From Phlyctochytrium arcticum (lineage: Eukaryota; Chytridiomycota; Chytridiomycetes; Chytridiales; Chytridiaceae), in NCBI GenBank assembly GCA_025602905.1, contig JAHLKI010000004.1, forward strand, positions 1 to 64,000: a DNA stretch of 64,000 nucleotides, given 5' to 3'. The notes under the pieces are model-generated. The model made no database searches. It was not told the DNA's origin and saw only the letters and a program-made list of their open reading frames with translations. Both the position numbers and the translations under genes were made by a program. Positions 46,297-58,370 of the stretch are shown piece by piece. The stretch's first letter is position 1; every line of letters begins with the position of its first letter.

Positions 46297-48949
46297 TCAA
46301 AAATCGGAAAAATCACTCTGATAAGCGTCGCCCTCTTGATCATCATCTTGTAGTTTCCCCAAGAGGTTGGGCTGCGCAAATCGGCGACTGTAATCAAAGT
46401 ACACCTAAGCATCCCTCTCTACCAAAAAGAATTCTTCATGCCGAAGGGAAACCCGTTGGAGGCTTGGGTTTACAGGAAAGATGCGGTCCAAGTTGACGTT
46501 CTTCCGCGTGGTGTTGCAGCCAACTCTGATGTTGTCTGTATTTAAATCGTCAGGCCGCTCTTCATTGGCTCCGCCAGCGTCGCGCCATCTAGCTCGTTTG
46601 GCTTTCTGTAATTTGTGGTATAAGCAATCTCCGCACATGGCATGTCCCTCACGATTAAAAACGAGGGTAGTGTAGTTTGCAGCGATTCGCGGGGAGCCAC
46701 GACATGATATTCTGGTTAATTCGCTGGATGGAGGAACAAAGGTCGGGTCAGAAAATAGCATGCCTTCGTTTTCAGGCTCCACTTCTTCAGTATCCATGGC
46801 GTCCGACTCCAAATCCGTTTCCGATATTCCGAGATAAATACAAATGGATTCCATGGTAGCATGTTGTTTGAGACTAGCCTTGTCGTGGCTGACTTTGACG
46901 CAAGAACATGTGTCGGGATTGAGCTCATGAAAAAGGTCAGGGAGCAACACGTAACTAAACCCTCTAGGTGGATAAGGTACTCCTATCTTCCGGTAGTATC
47001 GGAGAAGAGCATGGTCGTTGGCCATGAATGCTGGTTCCAATAAAATAATTGAAAGTTCAGCTGCGTCGTGACCGCTAATAGTATATTGGGTTTTCCTCAG
47101 GAGTTCCAAAATGACATGATCTCCCTCGTCAATTGCACGCTTCACTGCGCCTCGCCAAAGTGCTTTGTCGCCAATGAGTATATTGCATTTTGGAGAGGGT
47201 CCTTTGCATTGATACAGTGCTGCATTTTCGGCAGGTGATGACGGAACCAAGGATCGGACAACATCGTGCAGTCCTTGTTCAACAGCGATGGCGAGCCAAC
47301 GCTTTTTCAGACCGTCGCGAGCGTAAAAGACACCGCCATCAGGGTATGAGGGGCCCAGTTAGCGCATCTCGAATAACTGAAAACAAAACTGGATCATTTC
47401 TCTCAAGGGCCTCGGTACAGATAGTAGTTGCAAAATAGCTAGGAATAGTATCGCAGCCTGGTAGTGCAGCACATGTCACCAGTTCATGTCGAAGATCCTG
47501 CTTGAGCGATGCATCATCGTTCCCATCCGCCATTGATCTCACGGTAAGCAAGCATATGCGACGCAAGGCGGCCACTGCAGCGGTATACGTCTCCGGATCA
47601 AGACCAATGGGGGCCACAACTGTTTCCATGTGCCGCAACCTTGAGTGGAGTATCAGATTAAAGATAACCTCCGACAGGGCCGACACTTCCCATCTTGACG
47701 CGGGACTGGTCCGTGTCGGGATGAGAAGCTCGCGACATCTGAATAACATTCGAGTGAAGGCCGGGCTGCGGGGAATGGGAAAGACAATATTTTTCAACAG
47801 AATAGACCTAGACTCTGGTACATGTTCGATCATATGCCAAAGAAGCTTCTCCTGCTTTGCCTCGACGGCGCGGCGCATCGTCAGAACCATAAGGGGGTGG
47901 GATGCCTTTTTCATTTTGAACGCGGGATAGCTCAGACATGTCTCAATCATGTTCCAGAACCTTTGACGGATAGCCTCATACACGGGCGGACTTTGTCCGT
48001 TATTATCGTGGGTCAAAGCGCTGAAGTTACCGGTACCGCCAAGCAGGTTCCACGCATATAAAAAGTGAGACTCTCCCCGGCAATGCCACAAAAGGGATTG
48101 GTTTGGGCTTTGATCGCACGTAGCTCCGTGACGGACAAGAAAGTCTGCAGCCTCGGTACGACCATGGGTCCAAGCGTCGTTGAGAGCGATGTTGCGGTCG
48201 TCGTCAGATATCCCTTTAGTCAGAGGCATGCAAAACTCTAATATTGGTACAGTGGCGGCTATTTTAAAAACTTCGAGGGCAGCTACCTGTACTTGCGTTT
48301 CATCCACATGCCGAACCTGTTGAACAAAGTACTTGACCAAGTCAAGGTGCCCATGAGCTGCCGATAATTTAGCATTGGATAACAAGACGGCCATGTTGAG
48401 TGCCAGCGGTGTCATCTCCGTTAGAGCCTGGACTATCTCCAACTTTCCAAATTGAATAGCAATCTCCACAGCCTTATGCCAGATCACCCCGCCATACTCG
48501 ATAAATGGTTCGACCAGTCGAAAGCTCCCTTTCGTTATCGCCGATCTAACCGCGGATTCAGTGGGCCATCTAGCAGAACCGATATTCCGTTCCAAAAGCA
48601 AGCGGAGTATGTCGACCTGCTCAAAATTCACAGCAGTGCTAGAAAACGACTCTGACGAGTCCCCAGGAGAAAATTGAACTCCAGAATCGAGAATCAAATT
48701 GACCATGTCTCGCGATCCAAGCGCTATAGCAACATGAAGGGCAGCGTCTCTCGCGGGCGACATACACTCTTCGGATTTGAAACAGCAGGAGCAAAGTTCT
48801 CCGTCCGAGTGGTGCGATATTCGGTGGTAGACACTATCCCACTCTCGGCAGTCCTTCAGAAGCCGCCGGACCCTGGCAATGTCGTTGGCTTTGACAGCTC
48901 TAGCGAGGGCTATCTGTCGCCGTCGATGTTCCAACTGGGTCACCGGCAT
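46297..48949 (-). pseudogene. Ankyrin/Cys-rich family protein, copy 1 (frameshift and stop)
   Basis: The start at 48949 gives MPVTQLEHRRRQIALARAVK, the family N-terminus. Ankyrin-like units follow: AIALGSRDMVNLILDSGV, VDILRLLLERN, GHLDLVKYFVQQ and GRTEAADFLVRHGA. One extra base in the run at 47350..47353 shifts the frame after RDALTGPL. The next frame continues the family sequence to FFLVERDA, where a Tyr codon is TAG (46405..46407). The acidic tail remains readable beyond it to a stop at 46297. It lies head-to-head with copy 2. Confidence 0.75.
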
Positions 48950-48980
48950 AATTCTTTCCTGTGGGGAAGAGTTCCCAAAG

Positions 48981-48991
48981 TTCCCAGGGAA
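48981..48991. promoter_or_regulatory. Palindrome TTCCCAGGGAA shared by ankyrin copies 1 and 2
   Basis: A perfect 11-bp palindrome 31 bp before the start of copy 1 and about 180 bp before that of copy 2. It also occurs upstream of copies 3 and 4. Confidence 0.5.
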
Positions 48992-48999
48992 AAGCCAAC

Positions 49000-49018
49000 G
49001 GTCCACCTCCAGTGGACC
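49000..49018. repeat. Short inverted repeat between ankyrin copies 1 and 2
   Basis: Seven-base arms ggtccac and gtggacc flank a 5-base loop in the 222-bp spacer between the two starts. Confidence 0.4.
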
Positions 49019-49171
49019 AGTGCCCAAACAGTGCCAAACTTGACGGGGAGTGGCGCAGCGCTAGGTTGGAAAATTCAACTTCAAAATTGGGATCAAATTG
49101 AGATGGGGAGATCATCAGCGAGATCGACACTGGAACTCTCACTGACTGGGTCCGAAACGCAGGGCAGAAAT

Positions 49172-51835
49172 ATGCCGGTGACTGAGCTGGAGCTTCAACG
49201 ACGACAGGTTGCCCTCGTTAAAGCTGTCAAGGGCAACGACTTGACCAAGGTTCGCCGCCTTCTGAAAAATTGCCGAGAGTGGGATAGTGTCACCCAGAGT
49301 ATAGGCGGCCGATCGGACAGAGACCATTGATTCTGCTGTTTCAAATCCAATGAGTGTATGTCTCCTGCGAGAGACGCAGCCCTTCTGGCTGCCATCGCGC
49401 TGGGGTTGAAGGAAATGGTGATTTTGATTCTGGATGCCGGAATTCAATCTTCTCCCTGGGAGTCACGAGAGTCTTTTCCTAGCACCGCCGTGAGATTCGA
49501 ACAGGCCGATATTCTCCGCTTGCTGCTTGAGCGAAATATTATTTCTGATGTGTGGGACGAGGAATCGGCGATTAGATTGGCAATAAGAGGGAGCTTCCCA
49601 CTGATGGAACCATTTGTCGAGTATGGCGCCGTAAAGCTGCGCAGAGCGGTGGAGATTGCTATCGAACTTGGAAAATTGGAGCCAATCCAAACTCTGACGG
49701 AGATGCCACAGTCGGCACCAGATCTGACAGATTTATTATGCGATGCTGAATCATCAGCAGCACAAGGGCACCTTGACTTGGTCAAGTACTTTGTTCAGCA
49801 GATTCGGCATAAGGACGAAAAGCAAGTGCAAGTAGCTGCCCTCGAAATTTTCAAAAAAGCGTCAACTGTACCAATATTAGAGTTTTGTATGCCTCTGACC
49901 CAAGGTTTATCTGACGACGACCGCAACATCGCCCTCAACGAAGCTCTGGTATATGGGTATACCGAGGTTGCAGGTTTTCTCATTCATCACGGAGCTACGT
50001 ACGATCGAAACAAGATCCGGGGTTACTTGCGCTTTACCCGGGAAGAGCCTCATTTTTTATGTCTGTGGAAGCTGCTGGGCGGTACCAGTAACTTCAGCAT
50101 TTTGACCAATGATGACGGACACTATGGTCCTTCCGTCTATGGAGCCATTTCTCGAGGTTTCTGGAATGTGCTCGAGACTTGTCTTTGCCATCCCGCGTTC
50201 ACAATAAGAAAGTCACACCATAACATCATGGTTGCGGCATTGCGCCGCGCCGTCAAGGATGAGCAGGAGAAGCTTCTTTGGCACATGATCGAAAACGTAC
50301 CCGAGTCTAGGTCTATTCTGTTAACGGATATTGACTTTCCCATTCACAGAAGCCCGGCCTTGATTCAAATCACAAGGAGATGTCGCGAACTTCTTATTCC
50401 GACACGGAACAGTCCAGCGTTAAGATGGGAGATGTCAACTCTGTCGGACGTGTTCTTCAATCTAATAGTCCAAGCAAGGCTGCGGCCCATGGAAACAGTT
50501 GTGACCCCTATTGGTCTTGATCCGGAAACGCACACAGCTGTGCTGGCCGCCTTGGGTCGCATATGCTTGCTTACTGTGAGATTGATGGCTGATGGGAACC
50601 AGGATGCGTCGCTCAAGCAGGATCTTCGACAGGAAGTGGTGATATGTGCTGCACATCCAGGCTGCGATACTATTCCCGCCTATTTTGCTACTACTATATG
50701 TACCGAAGCCCTTGAGAGAAATGAGCCAGTGTTGTTTTCAGTTGTCCGAGATGCACTAACTGGGCCCTCATATCCTAATGGTGGTGTCTTTTATGCTCAC
50801 GACGGACTGAAAAGGCGTTGGCTCGGTATCGCTGTTGAACAAGGGTTTCACGATGTGGTCCGATCCTTGGTTCCATCGTCACATGCCGAAAATGTAGCAC
50901 TGTATCAATGCAAAGGACCCTCTCCAAAATGCAGTATCCGAATTGGCTACAAAGCACTATGGCGAAGTGCAGTGAAGCGTGCAATTAACGAGGGAGATTA
51001 TGTTATTCTGGAACTGCTCAGACAAACCCAATATTCTATTAGCGGTCACGACGCAACTGAACTTTCAGTTATTTTACTGGAACCAGCATTCATCGCCAAT
51101 GACCATGTTTTTCTGCGATACTGCAGGAAGATAGGAGTACCTTTCTCACATAGAAATTTTACTGGCGTGTTGCGCCCGGCGATTTATCATGATATCAGCC
51201 CTGACAGTTGTACTTGTTTGGAGGTCGGTGATGACAACGCCTCTCCGAAAGAGTCAGAACATGCCACCATTGAATCCATCTGCGTTTATCTTGGAATTTC
51301 GCAGACTGATTTGGAGTTGGATGCCATGGATTTTGAAGAAGTGGAGCCTGAAAACGGAGGCATGCTATTTTCTGACCCTACTTTTGTTTCAGCATCAAGC
51401 GAGTTAACGAGAATGTCATGCCAAAGCTCCCCGCGTATTGCTGCAAATTACACCACCCTCGTCTTTAATCGTGAGGGTCATGCCATGTGCGGAGATTGCT
51501 TGCACCGCAAGTTGCAGAGAGCCAAGCGAGCTAGATGGCGCGACGCTGGCGGCGCCAATGAAGAGCGGCCTGACCATTTAAATACCGACAACATCAGAGT
51601 TGCCTGCAACACTATGCAAAAGAACCTCAACTTGCAACGAATTTTCCCTGTAACCCCAAGCCTCCAACGGGTTCCTCGTCGGGACGCAGAGTTATTTTTG
51701 GCAGAGGATGATGCCTACGTGTACTTCGATCACAAGCGCCGATTTGCGCAGCCCAACCTCCTTGGGAAACTTGAACAAGATGATTATGATCTGGACAACG
51801 ACATCTATGAAAGTGATTGTTCGAACGCCGAGTGA
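49172..51835 (+). pseudogene. Ankyrin/Cys-rich family protein, copy 2 (single in-frame TGA)
   Basis: The frame is open over 888 codons from ATG 49172 apart from one TGA at 49328..49330, where the other copies have the Cys or neighbouring codon of the LCFCCFK block. After it the sequence FCCFKSNECMSPARDAALL continues in the same frame to the acidic end NDIYESDCSNAE. The Cys-rich part is preserved: CLEVGDDNAS, SCQSSPRIAANYTT, GHAMCGDCLHRKLQRAKRAR. A shorter product could start at 49358 (MSPARDAALLAAIALG) and keep all but the first 62 residues. It could thus be a functional short gene rather than a relic. Confidence 0.7.
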
Positions 51836-53826
51836 CTAAATTCGCCCAGCTGGACATTTTTCCGCGCTTGTGTGTGAGTGTGAAAATGTCGTGCAAGCCT
51901 GAAATTTATTCTGTTTTCACTGGCGTACTAGCAGCGTAGTTTCCCCCAGCGGAAACAAGGGTCGGCAGCGAATCCGCCCTGCATCCTGTCCTCCCAGTTC
52001 TGATGGGCTCTTCTGTCCCATTCATTGCGCGCAGCAGAAAGTATTAGACCATCAAAACCAGCATTGAGGGCAGTTAGAATTATTTCCGGACTTTAGTTGC
52101 ACTTGAAGCTGCGCCTCCCTCCGCTGCCCTCACCCCCATGTCTTCCAAGTAGTTGCATGTTTTCGTCATCATCTATGTCATCTCTTTCCATAGTAGTCAC
52201 GTAGCGAAATTTCTAGCGTACTTTTATATAGTAACCCCCGTCCTGTACAGCCGAATTGATGAGCGTGCTGTAATCAAAGCCTGGTGCTGTCATTGGAAAA
52301 GGATGCACTTTCATGATGCGAATAAGGGGCCGATTGAGCGATCATCATGGGTATTCCCACACCATTTTGTTTCGGAACCATATCCATGATCTACTGATTG
52401 TCGTATATTTGAGATATCGTGTCAGTTGCACCAAGTGAATATATGTGGCCCATTGTCCCGCGTTGGACGAGTTTTACGGCGTGATTGAACTTGACAGGCC
52501 AGGCCTTCCAATGATGATTTGTCTTTTCACATCAGACTGGAAGGATCTACCTGTCGATGTTGGAATACGTTTTTCTGCTTGAACACCGATGTCCGGGATG
52601 GCCCAGGGGATGGCCGGTCACATCGATCACGTGCGGGTTTTCCCACGGATCTTGGGGCGATACAATGATTTGTTTGTTCCCAAGTCATCTTTCGTTTTTT
52701 GGCAGTTGTGAATTGGGAAAATGTTCATTTTTGTCTCGGAGGCAATGTACATATGGGTTCCAGGACACGAAGGGAATGTCATCGTGGGCATCGTCATGGC
52801 AGTGTATTTCAAGAAAAACTAATGGGCTTTCCCTTTTGCTTTCGAGTCCCTGCGTGCGGCTGTACAAAGGGCTGAAAACCTTTCAAAAGTTTCGTATGAT
52901 TACCTGCTTACTTTTTTTTAATTTACTTAGATGGTTCGCAGTTAGTTCTGGGGCCATCTTAACAATTAAGGGGAGAGAAGAAACTAGTGTGTTGTTTTTG
53001 GAGGTGGAGGAATCGCACTCGAAGAATCCAATACAACACTTCGTTAGCATAGTCTTCGAAACTCGACACATTTCTGCTCGATATTCCATCAACATTGCCC
53101 CTACTTGAGACACTGGACCTTACAATGACGAGTGCAGATTTGAATATCGCTCTCACGTTCAAACATTTAAGTATAATCTGGTCATGTTTTTCACACCTAG
53201 GAAAGTAGCTAGTCTGAAAACTCCATACAAGCATTTGAGTTCCGTAGCTAGACTCACTGCCCTTTTTACTGCATTCTTGCTGTACATATTAGCTTTCAAG
53301 GATTTACATGATTAATCCGACAATTTTCGGCCTTCGGATAATCCGGACGCATTGGCACCGGCTCTAGTACATAAGAGGAGTAAATTGTATATATACCACT
53401 TGCGCGGCGTCTCTGATACTATTTTTCCAAGGAGTGCCTACCATTGGAAAACTAAATTCACTGGCCGTCTGCAGTCGTGCAAAACACTTGCTCATGACAG
53501 GTTTTATGTACTTGCGAAGACGGACACCCCTTTATGAGCTAAGAAATCCGCTACGTGACTACTATGGAACGGAATCCAAAGAAATGGCATCGACGATGAC
53601 GGAAACATGCAACTTATTGAAAGACATTGGATGCAGCAGGAGGAGGGCGCAGTTTTCAGGCTTGCCACCAACACCCTCAGACGAGAATACATTGCGCATG
53701 TCCTGCTGACCCTCGTTTCAGGTTAGATGGAAACTACGCTGCAAGTATGCTAGTGAAAGTAGAATAAATTTCAAACTTTCGTGACAACATCACAAGCGCA
53801 AGAAAATCGTTGGGGCGAATATCCGC
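51836..53826. other. Spacer between ankyrin copies 2 and 3 with duplicated 3' flanks
   Basis: The word ccatagtagtcacgtagcg near 52190 is the reverse complement of sequence near 53560, so the 3' flanks of copies 2 and 3 are inverted relatives, as expected since the genes are on opposite strands. A second block at 53110..53480 recurs at 57920..58270. Open frames in between have no protein features. Confidence 0.5.
53110..53480. repeat. Duplicated flank block, copy 1
   Basis: The block shares tttttcacacctaggaaagta, gcatttgagttccgt, acaattttcggccttc and ggataa or agataa words with 57920..58270 in the same order and orientation. It lies 3' of ankyrin copy 3. Confidence 0.75.
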
Positions 53827-56520
53827 TCAGTCATCATCGGAAGAACCGCCCTCATAGATGCCGGTCTCTAAATCATCTTCTTTCAATTTCATCAGAAGGT
53901 TGGGCTGCGCAAATTGGTGCTTGTCATCAAAGTATACGAAGGCATCATCCTGAGACAAAAATAACTCTGCATCCCGAAAGGGAACCCGCTGTAGGCTTGG
54001 GGTAACTGGGAAAATGCGTGGCAGATTACTGTCATCCTGCATAGTGTTGCAGCCAACTCTGATGTTGTCGGTGTTGAAATCGTCAGGCGGCTCGTCCAAG
54101 TCGTCATCTTCGCCGCCAATGTCGAGCCATCTAGCTCGCTTGGCTTGGTCAAACTTGTGGTACAAGCAATCTCCGCACATGGCATGTCCCTCACGATTGA
54201 AAACAAGAGTGGTGTAGTTTGCAGCGATACGCGGCGAGCCACGACATGATGCTCTCGTTATTTCGCTTGATAGTGGAAAAAAGGTCGGTTCAGCAAACAG
54301 CACGCCTTCGTTTTCGAGTTCGCCTTCGTCAGTATCCATGGCGTCTGACTCTAAATCCGCTTCCGAAATTCCGAGATAAATGCAAATAGATTCCATGGTG
54401 GCATGCTTCCCGATCGGACGACCCTTGTCGCGGCTGACGTTCACACATGTGCATTTTTCGGGATCAAGGTCATGATAAATCGCCGGGAGCAACATATCCG
54501 CAAAATTTTTGTGTGGGTATGGAACTCCTATCTTCCTGCAGTATCGAAGAAGGGCACGGTTGTTGGCGTCGAATGCAGGTTCCAATAGTATAATCGGAAG
54601 CTCAGTCGCGTCGTGACCTCTAATAGTATATTGGGTTTTCCTGAAAAGTTCCAGAATGACATAATCTTCCTCGTCAATTGCACGCTTTACTGCGCTTCGC
54701 CAAAGTGCTTTGTCGCCAATCCCAATACTGCATTTTGAGGAGGGGCCTTTGCACTGATGCAGTGCTACATTTTCGGCGGGTGACGATGGAATCAACGATC
54801 GGACGACATCGTGAAGGCCTTGTTTAACAGCGATAGCGAGCCAATACTTTTTCAGGCCGTCGCGAGCATAATAGACACCACTGTCAGGGTATGAGGGCCT
54901 GGTGAGCGCGTCTCGAATGATTAAAAACAAAAGGGGCTCATTTCGTTCAAGGGCTTCGGTACAGATAGTAGTAGCAAAATAGAGGAGAATAGTACGGCAG
55001 CCTGGTAGTGCAGCACATGTCACCAGTTCATGTCGAAGATCCTGCTTGAGCGACGCATCCTGGTTCCCATCAGCCATCAATCTCATGGTAAGCAAGCATA
55101 TGCGACGCAGGGCGGCCACTGCAGCGGTATACGTCTCCGGACCAAGACCAATGGGGGTCACAACTGTTTCCATGGGCCGAAATCTCGAGTGGAGTATCAG
55201 ATTAAAGAAAACGTCAGACAGTGCAGACACTTTCCATCTTGACGCTGGACTTTGGTATGTCGGGAGGAGAAGTTCCCGACATCTACTTAATATCTGCACC
55301 AAGGCCGGGCTGCGCGGAATGGGAAAAGCAATGTCTGTTAACAGAATAGACCTAAACTCTGGTACATGTTCGATCATATGCCACAGAAGCTTCTCCTGCT
55401 GATCATTGACGGCTCGGCGCAACGCGGAAACCATGAGGTTGTGATGTGTCTCTTTCATTTTGAACGCGGGATGGCTGAGACATGTCTCAATCACGTTCCA
55501 AAAACCCTGACGGATTGCTTGATAGACGACCGGATGGCCCTGCCCGTGAGGGTTTGTAAAGGCATCTAGGTTATCGAAACCGCTTAACAGGTTCCACAGA
55601 TATAGAAAGTGAGACTCTCCCCGGGAAAAGCGGAATGCGAACCGGTCCGTAGTTAGATTGTGGGTAGCACCGTGTTGAATCAAAAAACTTGCAGCCTCGG
55701 TATGACCACGACTCAGAGCGTCGTTGAGAGCTTTGTTGCGGTCGTCGCCAGATAAACCTTGGGTTAAAGGCATGCAAAACTCTAAAATTGGTACAGTTGA
55801 CGCTTTTTTGAAAACCCCGAGGGCAGCTGCTTGTACTTGGTTTTCGTCCTTATCCCGAATTCGTTGAACAAAGTACTTCACCAAGTCAAGGTGCCCGCAA
55901 GCTGCTGATGATTCAGCATCGCGGAGCAAGACTATCAAATCTGGTGCCGATTGTGACTTCTCCCTCAGAGCTTGGACAAGCTCCAATTTCCCAAGCCCGA
56001 TTGCAATCTCCACCACCCTGCGCTGATTTACGACGCCATACTCGATAAATGGTTCAATCAGTGGTAAGCTCCCTGTGCCTATTGCCAATTTAATCGCCGA
56101 TTGCTCGGCCGATTCATCAGAGATAAAATTCCGCTCCAACAGTATGCGGAGAATATCGGCCTGTTCGAATCTCACGGCAGTGCTAGAATAGCACTCAGGC
56201 GGCACCCTAGGCGAATAATAACGACCGGACACCCAAGGCGAATGTTGAAGTCCGGCATCGAGAATTAAATGAACCATGTCACGGAACCCCAGTGCTATAG
56301 CGGTCCGAATGGCAGCGTCTCTCGCAGGAGACATAAACTCATCGGGTTTGAAACAGCAGAAGCAAAGGTGTCTGTGCGAGAAGCGGCCTGTGTCGATGGA
56401 GACATGATCCCACTCTCGGCAGTCCTTCAGGAGCCGCCGAACCTTGGGATTGTCGTTGGCCCTGACTGCTTTGATGAGGGCAATCTGTCGCCGTTGAAGT
56501 TCTAGTTGAGTCACCGGCAT
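53827..56520 (-). CDS. Ankyrin/Cys-rich family protein, copy 3 (intact)
   Basis: This single-exon protein of 897 residues is the only unbroken member. The N-terminal 300 residues carry ankyrin-like units: MPVTQLELQRRQIALIKAVR with DNPKVRRLLKDC, AIALGFRDMVHLILDAGL, ADILRILLERN, SLPLIEPFIEYG, KLELVQALREK, GHLDLVKYFVQR and GHTEAASFLIQHGA. A CFCCF motif sits near residue 53. The middle is helical with no match I know (SRCRELLLPTY, METVVTPIGL, RICLLTMRLMADG, CTEALERNEP). The last 200 residues hold CTCVNV, ASCRGSPRIAANYTTLVF and GHAMCGDCLYHKF, which might bind zinc, then an acidic tail. No signal peptide or membrane helix is seen, so it is likely intracellular. Function unknown. Confidence 0.85.
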   Translation of the reverse strand: MPVTQLELQRRQIALIKAVRANDNPKVRRLLKDCREWDHVSIDTGRFSHRHLCFCCFKPDEFMSPARDAAIRTAIALGFRDMVHLILDAGLQHSPWVSGRYYSPRVPPECYSSTAVRFEQADILRILLERNFISDESAEQSAIKLAIGTGSLPLIEPFIEYGVVNQRRVVEIAIGLGKLELVQALREKSQSAPDLIVLLRDAESSAACGHLDLVKYFVQRIRDKDENQVQAAALGVFKKASTVPILEFCMPLTQGLSGDDRNKALNDALSRGHTEAASFLIQHGATHNLTTDRFAFRFSRGESHFLYLWNLLSGFDNLDAFTNPHGQGHPVVYQAIRQGFWNVIETCLSHPAFKMKETHHNLMVSALRRAVNDQQEKLLWHMIEHVPEFRSILLTDIAFPIPRSPALVQILSRCRELLLPTYQSPASRWKVSALSDVFFNLILHSRFRPMETVVTPIGLGPETYTAAVAALRRICLLTMRLMADGNQDASLKQDLRHELVTCAALPGCRTILLYFATTICTEALERNEPLLFLIIRDALTRPSYPDSGVYYARDGLKKYWLAIAVKQGLHDVVRSLIPSSPAENVALHQCKGPSSKCSIGIGDKALWRSAVKRAIDEEDYVILELFRKTQYTIRGHDATELPIILLEPAFDANNRALLRYCRKIGVPYPHKNFADMLLPAIYHDLDPEKCTCVNVSRDKGRPIGKHATMESICIYLGISEADLESDAMDTDEGELENEGVLFAEPTFFPLSSEITRASCRGSPRIAANYTTLVFNREGHAMCGDCLYHKFDQAKRARWLDIGGEDDDLDEPPDDFNTDNIRVGCNTMQDDSNLPRIFPVTPSLQRVPFRDAELFLSQDDAFVYFDDKHQFAQPNLLMKLKEDDLETGIYEGGSSDDD

Positions 56521-57910
56521 TGTCCTGCGTTTCGATTCCAGTCAGCGATCGTTTCCGAAGCCGATCTCGCTGATGAATTTCCCAGGGAAGTGCATGTATT
56601 CAGTTGTAAATTTCAACGAGCTCTTTCCGATTCTTCCCGACTTCCGATCTCGCCCGACCTTGCAGATCTAAAATCTCCGAGCTCACCACGGTATTGATAG
56701 AATCTGTTCGCTGAAATTGCGGCTGAATCGCTGGGGCAACGTTACCGGGGAGCACCATTTTGACCTGGATTTCGACGACCAGGGACATTCAGATAACAGC
56801 TCTCCCAGAGCTAAGGTCTCATGTACGGTACACAAGGAATTGCACTGCTATATTACTACATGAGTCCAATGTGTCCAGATTCCTTGGGCAGCTTGGGATC
56901 ATATATAGACGAGCGGCGGGGTTACAATTTTGTGATGAACCAAACACTTCAAATGAAAAGTGTGGTGAATGTTATAAAAGCATGTCTTGAAGTTACGGTA
57001 CCTGAACAGAGGTATGCACTCCTTACCGTATATACTCGAGGGAAAATTACCCTAGGGACTGCGCACGAAGTCAGGCACGAAGTCTACACTAGATTTGGAA
57101 AGTCCGAGTATTGTCTCTTCGCAGTTTGTCTGTAGTTATTCTGCGAGAGTCAGTCGCCTCCTTGCTTTGCGGTTTTCCGTGTTTGCCTCTCTATCTTGCG
57201 TCGGGATGTTTTGCGTGAGTTATGGGAAGCGGCAAATATCATCGCCTGCTCCACTTCCTCTCAGAAATATCGGTTCTACACTATCGGTTCACAACACGTT
57301 TTCTTTTTGGACTGCCCTTTGAGAGTTGTCCTCTTCTGGACGAGTTTTTGATGCGCGTCTTGGGTGCTGCGCAACAACTTCCGTCTTGCGTCTGATCCGC
57401 ATCCGGAGGTTACAGTAAAGCTTCTTTTTCTCCAGCGCTACCTCCTTCTAGGACCGCGACCAGGTGAATCTTTCCTGGCGAATTGGGGATAAAGAGATGG
57501 TACAATTCGACTTTTAGTTCTTGTTCTCCAACCCTGTCGCTCGCACCATTATGATCACTAGATGTATGACTAACTCCCAAGTGACATCGCCTTTCCTTTA
57601 CGTCCCTCATTAAGTGCGGTTGGACCAGCTTGATTCGTACTTTTGTTCAGCCTCTTCTTCCGCCCATGCTGCGCTGTATATGGAAATGGTGTTACGTCTA
57701 TAAAAGCAGCTCATTATGCACCATTTTCTTTTCTTTAACTCCACCGTATACTACTTTTTTTCCGGGGACGAAATTGGCGAGCGGAGCGCGGATTCTGACG
57801 CAGCAAGCGCAAGCCGAAGGGGATTTTCTATACGAAAATCGCGCGCGAGTGGAGCGAATGAACAGACACAATGACTATACTCTCTCTCCAACTCTCCTTA
57901 CAAAATGACG
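56521..57910. other. 5' flank of ankyrin copy 3 and spacer
   Basis: The first 170 bp match the 5' flank of copy 4 (gattccagtcag or gatccagtcag, aatttcccagggaa, cttccgatct). The word catttcgacgaccagggaca near 56770 in diverged form recurs in the tandem repeat at 62486. From 57000 to 57910 I see nothing supported. Confidence 0.4.
56579..56589. promoter_or_regulatory. Palindrome TTCCCAGGGAA upstream of ankyrin copy 3
   Basis: The same 11-bp palindrome, 58 bp before the start at 56520, followed by gtgcatg. Confidence 0.5.
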
Positions 57911-57919
57911 AAAACAGTT

Positions 57920-58270
57920 TTGGACTTGACTCTCACGTCCAAACATCTAACTGAACTGGTCCTTAAAAAAATGTTTTTCACACCTAGGAAAGTAACGGAA
58001 ATCGAAAATTGGAGGTCACCTTATCTGGAAATTCAGTATGAAAGCATTTGAGTTCCGTTGTGCCTTTTTTACTGTACAGTAGATTTTAGAGACATGTAAG
58101 ATAAAGTCTACAATTTTCGGCCTTCAGATAACCCGACTGTAGTATATAAGAGTAGAACATGCTCTTTGTCTATTGTACATCTACTACTCGCGCGGTGTGT
58201 CTGAGACTATTTCTCCCACGGTGCCTCTATCATGGAGAACTAAATACCACTTACTGGCGCCCACAGTCAT
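57920..58270. repeat. Duplicated flank block, copy 2
   Basis: Partner of 53110..53480. A TATA-like word (tatataag) lies at 58143..58150, where copy 1 has acataag. Confidence 0.7.
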
Positions 58271-58289
58271 TTAAAAGTTATCGAGGAAA

Positions 58290-58370
58290 GCAAATACTAT
58301 ACCAAAATCGTGCAAGCAATCCGTTTCTGGCCATCTCCGGTGTCAGTAGCGTCTATGTGCCCTCCGAAAT
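58290..58370 (+). repeat. Single inverted unit of the 62.5-kb tandem repeat
   Basis: The words actataccaaaatc, ccgtttctggcc and gtctatgtgcc match, on the opposite strand, the units at 62486..62945. It sits inside an open frame at 58159..58887 that has no recognisable protein features. Confidence 0.6.
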
